A stretch of DNA of 64,000 nucleotides, from positions 1,488,001 through 1,552,000 of the forward strand of contig CP093061.1 in assembly GCA_029027265.1 (NCBI GenBank). The letters are read 5' to 3'. The DNA comes from Sulfurospirillum_A sp029027265. Lineage in GTDB: Bacteria > Campylobacterota > Campylobacteria > Campylobacterales > Sulfurospirillaceae. The notes beneath the pieces were generated by a model, which made no database searches, was not told the DNA's origin, and worked only from the letters and a program-made list of their open reading frames with translations. Every line of letters begins with the position of its first letter. Positions within the stretch are counted from its first letter, which is position 1. Position numbers and translations under genes: made by a program. Positions 58,200 through 64,000 of this stretch are shown here, piece after piece.

Positions 58200-59891
58200 A
58201 TGGAATTAAACGGTTCTCAAATGGTTGTTGAAGCACTAGCAAAGGAGAACGTGAGTGTAGTCTTTGGCTATCCTGGTGGTGCTATAATGAATGTTTACGA
58301 TGAGATATACAAACAGAAACATTTTCAACATATATTGACAAGGCACGAACAAGCTGCAATTCATGCAGCAGATGGATATGCAAGAAGTAGTGGTGATGTT
58401 GGTGTTGCTTTTGTTACTAGCGGACCTGGATTTACAAATGCAGTTACTGGATTAGCTACTGCGTATATGGACTCTGTTCCTATGGTTGTTATAAGTGGGC
58501 AAGTACCAATTAGTGTGATTGGTACTGATGCATTTCAAGAGATTGACGCAGTTGGAATCTCAAGACCATGTGTAAAGCATAACTACCTTGTAAAAGATGT
58601 AAAAGATTTAGCACGTGTACTTAAAGAGGCATTTTATATTGCTAGGAGTGGTCGTCCTGGACCTGTTCATGTTGATATTCCTAAAGATGTTACGGCTCAA
58701 ATTGGAAAGTTTGACTACCCTGATACGATAAAAATGCAAACATATAAGCCAACATATAAAGGCAATGTTCGTCAAATAAAAAAAGCAGTAGAAGCCATAG
58801 CTAACTCAAAAAGACCAGTTCTTTACATTGGTGGTGGTGCAATAAACTCAAATGCAAGTGAAGCAGTACGTGAATTTGCTAAAATTACAGGAATTCCTGC
58901 TGTTGAAACATTGATGGCCAGAGGAGTTATGGGTTTTGAGAATCCACTTCTTTTAGGAATGCTTGGAATGCATGGTTGTTATAGTGCAAATATGGCGATG
59001 AGTGAAGCAGATTTAATGATAGCTTTTGGTCCTAGATTTGATGATAGAGTTACAGGAAAGCTTAGTGAATTTGCAAAACATGCAAAAATTATTCATATTG
59101 ATATAGACCCAAGTAGCATAGGAAAGATTGTTGAAGTTGATTTTCCTATAGTTGGAGATTTGAAAAATGTTGTTGAAGGTATGATACCTTTAGCAAAAGA
59201 AAAAGTTGATTCAACAAAGTATAAAAGTTGGAGAAATTTGCTTAACAGATATAATGAAATACATCCTTTAGGTTATGAAGACTCTGATGAAGTTTTAAAA
59301 CCTCAATGGGTTATAGAAAGAGTTGGAGATATTCTTGGAAGCGATGCATTTATAACAACAGATGTTGGACAGCATCAGATGTGGACAGCACAATTTTATC
59401 CATTTAGTTTTCCAAGACAGTTTATAACCAGTGGAGGATTAGGAACTATGGGCTTTGGGTTCCCTGCTGCGATTGGTGTAAAAAGAGCATTTCCTCATAA
59501 AATATCTATCAACTTTACAGGAGATGGCTCAATTCTTATGAATGTTCAGGAGTTAATGACGGCAGTTGAAATGAATATACCAGTTATAAACATAATTTTG
59601 AATAACAAATTTTTAGGTATGGTTCGTCAATGGCAGACATTTTTTTACGACAAAAGATACTCATCAACAGACATTCAAACTCAACCTGATTTTGTAAAAC
59701 TCTCAGAGAGTTTTGGTGGAGTTGGGTATAAAGTAAAAACGAAAGATGAGTTTGATAAAGCATTGCAAGATGCAATAGACAGTAATAAAGTAGCTTTTAT
59801 AGATGTAGATATAGATAGATTTGAAAATGTTTTACCAATGGTTCCAACTGGTGGTACACTTTATAATATGATGCTAGAGTACAAGGAGTAG
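58200..59891 (+). CDS. ilvB: Acetolactate synthase, large (catalytic) subunit
   Basis: TPP-dependent condensation of two pyruvates, or pyruvate and 2-oxobutyrate, in valine/leucine/isoleucine synthesis. 563 residues. FGYPGGAIMNVYDEIYK, the catalytic glutamate in TRHEQAAIHAADGYAR, FAD-domain YIGGGAINSN, and the TPP motif FTGDGSILMNVQELMTAVEM with LNNKFLGMVRQWQ. AAAGGAG lies before the ATG. The regulatory subunit gene begins directly after the stop. Confidence 0.97.
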   Translation: MELNGSQMVVEALAKENVSVVFGYPGGAIMNVYDEIYKQKHFQHILTRHEQAAIHAADGYARSSGDVGVAFVTSGPGFTNAVTGLATAYMDSVPMVVISGQVPISVIGTDAFQEIDAVGISRPCVKHNYLVKDVKDLARVLKEAFYIARSGRPGPVHVDIPKDVTAQIGKFDYPDTIKMQTYKPTYKGNVRQIKKAVEAIANSKRPVLYIGGGAINSNASEAVREFAKITGIPAVETLMARGVMGFENPLLLGMLGMHGCYSANMAMSEADLMIAFGPRFDDRVTGKLSEFAKHAKIIHIDIDPSSIGKIVEVDFPIVGDLKNVVEGMIPLAKEKVDSTKYKSWRNLLNRYNEIHPLGYEDSDEVLKPQWVIERVGDILGSDAFITTDVGQHQMWTAQFYPFSFPRQFITSGGLGTMGFGFPAAIGVKRAFPHKISINFTGDGSILMNVQELMTAVEMNIPVINIILNNKFLGMVRQWQTFFYDKRYSSTDIQTQPDFVKLSESFGGVGYKVKTKDEFDKALQDAIDSNKVAFIDVDIDRFENVLPMVPTGGTLYNMMLEYKE

Positions 59892-60365
59892 ATGATGGAA
59901 AATGTAAGAAGAGTACTTTCAGTAATAGTTATAAATGAAGAAGCTGTACTATCACGTATTTCAGGGTTATTTGCTGGTCGTGGTTATAACATAGACAGTT
60001 TAACAGTTGCTCCAGTTCCAAATACAGATTTTTCAAGATTAACAATAATAACAAATGGTAATAAAAGGGTTTTGGAACAAATTGTTAAACAACTCCATAA
60101 ACTTATACCAGTTTATAAAGTGGTTGAGTCTGAAGAGTTTGTTGAAAAAGAAATGGCATTAGTTAAAATCCCATTAAATGAAGATTTTAACGGGCTTGAT
60201 GCTATGCTTCAAGCATATAATGGGACTATAGCAAGTAGTGGAGAAAACTTCATTGTAGTTATGGTAGCAGATGATGCAAAAAGAATAGATAACTTTTTAA
60301 AGGCTATCAAAAAGTATAATCCAACTGAGATGGTACGTGGTGGCTCTGTTGCTTTGGATGTTTAA
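59892..60365 (+). CDS. ilvH: Acetolactate synthase, small (regulatory) subunit
   Basis: 157 residues with the ACT domain RRVLSVIVINEEAVLSRISG and GRGYNIDSLTVAPVPNTDFS, followed by the IlvH C-terminal domain (KIPLNEDFNGLDAML). It binds valine for feedback inhibition of IlvB. The ATG immediately follows the ilvB stop, and its own stop overlaps lpxD. Confidence 0.96.
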   Translation: MMENVRRVLSVIVINEEAVLSRISGLFAGRGYNIDSLTVAPVPNTDFSRLTIITNGNKRVLEQIVKQLHKLIPVYKVVESEEFVEKEMALVKIPLNEDFNGLDAMLQAYNGTIASSGENFIVVMVADDAKRIDNFLKAIKKYNPTEMVRGGSVALDV

Positions 60366-61321
60366 TGCAATTAACTAAAATATTAAAAGAGTTAGGTATA
60401 GCATATAGTGGTAAAGATTTCATTGTCTCATCTTTTGGGACTCTAAAAGATGCTAATTCTTCACAAATAGCTTTTCTTAATGATACAAAGCTTTTAGATG
60501 AACTTAAAACTACAAGTGCTGGTGCGGTTATACTCAAAGAGGAGTATGTAGAGCTTTTACCTTCTACATGTAATGCTGTAATTAGTACAAATCCATATCT
60601 TGAAATGGCAAAAATGAGTGGTTATTTTGCTAATAAACCTTTTTTAAATAGTGGTGAAAAAAATATAAGTGTTAACTCTATAGTCGATTCAAGTGTTACT
60701 GTTGGCGATGGTAGTGTTATTGAAGAGGGTGCTTACATTATGGCTGGAGCTGTGATTGGTGCTAATGTAACCATAGGAAAAAACACAAGAATTTATCCAA
60801 ATGTTGTTATTTATGATGATACTATCATAGGTGAAAACTGTTTTATCCAAGCTGGAGCTATCATAGGTAGTGATGGTTATGGTTATGCTCATACTGATTC
60901 AGGAGAGCATGTAAAAATATATCATACAGGTAATGTTGTACTTGAAGATGATGTCGAAATAGGAGCCAACACAACAGTAGATCGTGCTGTATTTGGCACA
61001 ACTCGTATTGGCAAAAATACAAAGATAGATAATCTAGTGCAGATTGGTCACAATTGTGAGCTTGGTCAGTCTTGTATTATGGTAGCGCAATCAGGACTTG
61101 CAGGTTCAACTACTATGGGACGTAATGTAGTTATAGGTGGACAATCTGCTGCTGGCGGACATCTACATATTGGTGATTTTGCACAATTTGCTGCTCGTAG
61201 TGGTATCATGAAGTCTGTTGAAGGCGGAAAAACCTATGGTGGTTTTCCATTAATGTTACAAAAAGATTGGTTGAGAACTCAACTAAGATTAATAAAGTAC
61301 TTTAGTACTAAGAAAAAGTAA
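60365..61321 (+). CDS. lpxD: UDP-3-O-acylglucosamine N-acyltransferase
   Basis: Third step of lipid A synthesis. 318 residues: an N-terminal uridine-binding domain (residues 1-95), a left-handed beta-helix of hexapeptide repeats (IGANVTIGKNTRIYPNVVIY onwards) with the catalytic histidine in LVQIGHNCELG, and a short C-terminal helix. Its place after ilvBH is common in this phylum. Confidence 0.96.
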   Translation: MQLTKILKELGIAYSGKDFIVSSFGTLKDANSSQIAFLNDTKLLDELKTTSAGAVILKEEYVELLPSTCNAVISTNPYLEMAKMSGYFANKPFLNSGEKNISVNSIVDSSVTVGDGSVIEEGAYIMAGAVIGANVTIGKNTRIYPNVVIYDDTIIGENCFIQAGAIIGSDGYGYAHTDSGEHVKIYHTGNVVLEDDVEIGANTTVDRAVFGTTRIGKNTKIDNLVQIGHNCELGQSCIMVAQSGLAGSTTMGRNVVIGGQSAAGGHLHIGDFAQFAARSGIMKSVEGGKTYGGFPLMLQKDWLRTQLRLIKYFSTKKK

Positions 61322-61357
61322 ATACTTTTACCAAAGGTAAAGCTTGAGTGAGATGAA

Positions 61358-61384
61358 TTTTAAAGGGATCTACTTCCTTTAAAA
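61358..61384. terminator. Hairpin after lpxD
   Basis: TTTTAAAGG (61358-61366), 9-nt loop, CCTTTAAAA (61376-61384). The stem is perfect but followed by A rather than T on the plus strand, so termination is uncertain. Confidence 0.4.
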
Positions 61385-61412
61385 AAATAAATAAAATAAA
61401 ATAGGAGAAAAT

Positions 61413-61658
61413 ATGGGTGGAAAAAATACAATTTTAAGCACATTTCCATTAGCGGAGACAAAAAAAGGAACTATTTCGGTTTCACATTTAGAAGAGCCTT
61501 ATGGAACAGGTTCATTTCCAGTAGTAAGTATAGGGATTTCACTAAAAGGTGATGACACAAGTCCAGATTGGAAAGCTCATATACCTTATGAGAATTTAGA
61601 TCAACTTATAGCGTCTTTACAGACTGCTAAAGAAAATTTTACAGAAGAATCAAACTAG
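61413..61658 (+). CDS. Small conserved-looking cytoplasmic protein
   Basis: 81 residues with a good AGGAG site. Sequence includes ISVSHLEEPYGTGSFPVVSI and PDWKAHIPYENLDQLIASL; a beta-rich N-terminus and one C-terminal helix. I do not recognise the family. It stands alone between two hairpins. Confidence 0.7.
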   Translation: MGGKNTILSTFPLAETKKGTISVSHLEEPYGTGSFPVVSIGISLKGDDTSPDWKAHIPYENLDQLIASLQTAKENFTEESN

Positions 61659-61663
61659 GCTTT

Positions 61664-61703
61664 AAACCTCTACATGTAAGCTTTACATGTAGAGGTTTTT
61701 ATT
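61664..61703. terminator. Bidirectional terminator built from two TACATGTA palindromes
   Basis: A perfect 16-bp stem (61664-61679 with 61683-61698), loop GCT, flanked by A-rich and T-rich ends on the two strands. It lies between the convergent 81-residue gene and the GltD-like gene. Each arm contains TACATGTA (61671 and 61684). Confidence 0.9.
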
Positions 61704-62898
61704 AATATTCGTTTTTTATATACTTTTCAATAGATATTGCAACTTTTTTAGATAATGCAACTGCTTCAACAACAGTTCTAGCCCCAGTAACTATATCTCC
61801 AGCTCCAAAAACACCTTTTCTAGAAGTCATGCCAGTTTCATCTAAATTGAGTAGTCCTTTTTCATTTACATTTATATTGGCATTTTTTACTAATATATCA
61901 TTTGGATTTTGGCTAATAGAAATGAAAATAGAGTCTGCATCCTCAAAAGCTGTTTCATTTTCAGTATCAGTTTTTTTATAAATGACACCTTCTTCTGTTA
62001 TCTCAATAGCTTCTTTGTAAAAGTGAAATTTTACACCATCTATCTTTGCGCAATCTACTTCATGTTGTTCTGCTGGTATGTTTTCTTCACCTTTTCTGTA
62101 CATAATAATGACTTCTTTAGCTCCTTGCCTTACGGCAGTTCTAGCTACATCCATTGCAACATTTCCAGCGCCAAGAATGATAACTTTTCTTCCTATATCA
62201 TATACCGCAGGCTCTTTTAGGTAGTTCACCGCGAAGTGCACATGCCCTAGACTTTCACCTTTTATATTAAGTTTTTTAGGAATATTTATACCTATACTAA
62301 CAAATACAGCTTTAAATTCATCACGAAATAGGTCATCAACTGTTATGTGTTTTCCTATCATGATATTTCTTCTGATTTTAACCCCTAATTGTTTTAGTCT
62401 ACTTATGAGTCTATCTAAAACTCTTTTATCTAGTCTAAAATCTGGAATACCATACCTTAAAACACCACCGATTTGGCTATGTCCATCATACATAGTGATA
62501 CCATAGCCTTTTGATGCAAGGATAAAAGCTAATGCAATTCCGGCAGGTCCACTACCTACTATAGCTACATTATGACCATTGAACTTTGGTTTTTCAAATT
62601 CAGTTGAGTTCATATAAAAATCAGATATATAATGCTCAATTGCTCCAACACTAACAGCAGTTTTTTTCTTGTTTAAAACACAGTGTCCCTCACAATGTTT
62701 TTCATTAGGACAGACTAATGAACAAATTACGGAAAGAGGATTATTTTCAAAAAGCATTTTTCCCGCAGTAGCTATTTCACCTGAAAGAAAAAGTCTTATC
62801 ATCTCTTCAATGGGCGTATCTACTGGACAGCCTTTTTGACATGATGGTTTTTTACATCCTAAACAGGTATTTGCCAAGTCTATAGTGTATTTATTCAC
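61702..62898 (-). CDS. GltD-like NAD(P)H-dependent FAD/Fe-S oxidoreductase
   Basis: 398 residues, GTG start overlapping the aminotransferase stop. N-terminal Fe-S region TCLGCKKPSCQKGC and CSLVCPNEKHCEGHC, the FAD site VAIVGSGPAGIALAFILAS, the NAD(P) site VIILGAGNVAMDVARTAVRQ, and the closing FGAGDIVTGARTVVEAVA. It is the glutamate synthase small-subunit/NfnB-like fold. No large gltB gene is next to it here, and it is shorter than typical GltD (about 470), so a ferredoxin:NADP or sulfide-linked oxidoreductase role is as likely. Confidence 0.8.
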   Translation of the reverse strand: MNKYTIDLANTCLGCKKPSCQKGCPVDTPIEEMIRLFLSGEIATAGKMLFENNPLSVICSLVCPNEKHCEGHCVLNKKKTAVSVGAIEHYISDFYMNSTEFEKPKFNGHNVAIVGSGPAGIALAFILASKGYGITMYDGHSQIGGVLRYGIPDFRLDKRVLDRLISRLKQLGVKIRRNIMIGKHITVDDLFRDEFKAVFVSIGINIPKKLNIKGESLGHVHFAVNYLKEPAVYDIGRKVIILGAGNVAMDVARTAVRQGAKEVIIMYRKGEENIPAEQHEVDCAKIDGVKFHFYKEAIEITEEGVIYKKTDTENETAFEDADSIFISISQNPNDILVKNANINVNEKGLLNLDETGMTSRKGVFGAGDIVTGARTVVEAVALSKKVAISIEKYIKNEY

Positions 62899-64000
62899 TA
62901 GTAACTCTTTACAAAATCTTCTATTCTATTTATACCATCAATGATGCTTTTTTCATCTGTAGCAAAAGAAAATCTAAAGTAACCTTCGGTTCCAAAACCA
63001 ATACCTGGAACTGTTGCTACTCCTTTTTCTGCTAATAATCTTTTACAAAATTCTACTGAGTCATTAGTCACTTTTTTAAAATTTACATATAGATAAAATG
63101 CACCATTTGGCTTGACAACACTAAGACCATCAATTGAGTTAAACATTTTCATTGCCATATTTCTTCTTTTTTCAAAAGCTTTTCTCATCATCTCTATGTC
63201 ATTATCAGCTTCACCTAATAGTGCAGGTACAGCAGCTTTTTGAGTGATTGAGTTTATATTTGAAGTACTTTGGCTTTGAAGTTTTTTTTACTGCATCTGT
63301 TAACTCTTTGATAGGAGTTGCCATATATCCAAATCTCCAACCAGTCATTGCTACTGATTTACTCAGTCCATTTATTGTGACTGTTCTTTTGAACATATCA
63401 TCGCTTATCGAAGCAACAGAAGTAAATTTAGTACCATCGTATATTATTTTTTCGTACATTTCATCAGAAAAAACTAATACATCAGTACCTTTTAGTACTT
63501 CTGCCAAAGCTTCTAAATCTTTTTTAGAGTAGACTGAACCTGTTGGATTTGAAGGGGTGTTTAGTATAAGAACTTTTGTTTTATCTGTGATTGCATTTTT
63601 TAGTTGTTTTGGTGTTATTTTAAATTCACTTGCATCATCTGTATTAATATAAACAGGAATTCCTTCACTGTACTTTACTATCTCAGGATAAGTAACCCAA
63701 TAAGGAGCAGGAATTATAACTTCATCTCCCTTATTTAAGAGTATTTGAAAAAGATTAAATAAAGAGTGTTTAGCTCCATTATTAGTCACAATATCACTTG
63801 TTTTATAATCAAGTCCATTGTCTCTTTTTAGTTTCGTTTGGATAGCTTTTAAAACTTCAGGAGTACCAGGAACTGGTGTATATGTGGAGTTTCCCTCTTG
63901 TATGGCTTTTATGGCTACATTTCTAATAACTTCAGGAGTACCAAAATCAGGCTCACCTGCAGAAAAACTTAAAACATCTTTTCCACTTGCTTTCATCTCT
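62898..64000 (-). pseudogene. aspC: Aspartate aminotransferase (class I PLP) interrupted by one extra base; 5' end outside window
   Basis: The N-terminal part (residues from EMKASGKDVLSFSAGEPDFG) has SNPTGSVYSK and the PLP lysine in INGLSKSVAMTGWRFGYMA. At the end of this part the sequence DAVKK is followed by an unrelated ending to the stop at 63211. Removing one base from the run of eight T (63282-63289, plus strand) restores LQSQSTSNINSITQKAAVPA and joins the downstream part (MMRKAFEKRRN to the end at 62898). So one base too many in a homopolymer splits the gene: either a real or phase-variable frameshift or a sequencing error. It overlaps the GltD-like gene. Confidence 0.85.

Larger units (their letters stand above)
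1522..61691. repeat. Dispersed TACATGTA palindrome
   Basis: Twenty-seven copies counted by eye, for example at 1522, 1631, 1694, 2952, 5776, 6280, 6293, 6337, 9177, 12239, 28821, 34787, 38871, 41773, 44137, 52697, 53175, 53335, 53676, 54063, 55566, 60565, 61671 and 61684. Eighteen lie in about 25 kb of host DNA and nine in 39 kb of prophage. Many are inside genes, coding mostly for LHV, TCK or YMY in different frames, so the DNA sequence rather than the protein is conserved. Confidence 0.8.

Noticed and set aside
1..64000. tRNA genes
   Set aside because: A scan for the TTC-loop pattern with pairing stems found none; TTCGAA matches were in the 5S-like element or inside genes.

Overview
The window is AT-rich DNA from a Campylobacterota bacterium, most likely a Sulfurimonas- or Sulfurovum-like lineage. 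The reasons are the class II DAHP synthase, the NikKMLQO nickel ECF transporter, the pdxJ-pdxA and ilvB-ilvH-lpxD clusters, tightly overlapping genes, and protein sequences typical of that phylum. No rRNA operon or tRNA is present to settle the species. Two host segments (1-13.7 kb and 53-64 kb) flank an integrated, lambda-like siphophage of about 39.2 kb.

Left host segment: the 3' part of class II DAHP synthase, a small ABC ATPase, proA, an FAD oxidoreductase, a long membrane-anchored coiled-coil protein, and a chain of overlapping small genes (tRNA methyltransferase-like, YkgJ-type, TPR lipoprotein, trpC, HIT, mnmH). Convergent to mnmH is nikK-M-L-Q-O on the minus strand.

Prophage (13722-52963): it sits in the 3' end of pdxA. 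A 16-bp core is present at both ends. The left copy still carries the old pdxA ending (SK-stop), while the right copy gives pdxA a phage-supplied ending (SDKND-stop). TGGCACA repeats flank both ends as likely integrase arm sites. Left to right it carries early genes (replisome-organizer-like protein, an adenine/N4-type and a cytosine-5 DNA methyltransferase, an HNH protein, RusA) and then HNH, a candidate cos site, terS and terL. A small regulatory islet with its own promoter follows (ribbon-helix-helix, an opposed HTH gene, an AlpA-like protein and a sigma-70-region-4-like protein). After it come portal, S49 prohead protease, HK97 capsid, connectors, tail tube, G/GT chaperone with an A AAA AAG slippery site, tape measure, lambda M/L/K/I/J-like tail tip, holin-like proteins and amidase. 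The lysogeny region follows: CI-type repressor transcribed with a membrane-anchored DEDDh exonuclease, a BRCT protein and a zinc-ribbon peptide, opposite a Cro-position gene and an AntA/KilAC antirepressor. The right end holds a recombination module (DUF1351, PDDEXK exonuclease, RecT, SSB), a Xis-like gene and a tyrosine integrase whose N-terminus is frameshifted.

The most unexpected element is a 113-nt 5S rRNA-like sequence with conserved helices I, II and III inside the prophage (41422-41534), between the lysis genes and the lysogeny operon. It lies next to a 29-codon membrane peptide, between a broken and an intact copy of a zinc-ribbon gene.

Right host segment: pdxA, pdxJ, a methyl-accepting chemotaxis protein, D-amino acid aminotransferase, an EamA transporter whose expected ATG is ATA, ilvB, ilvH, lpxD, a small unknown protein, a GltD-like oxidoreductase, and an aspartate aminotransferase broken by one extra base in a poly-A tract and running off the window. 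The palindrome TACATGTA is strikingly frequent, denser in host DNA than in the prophage.
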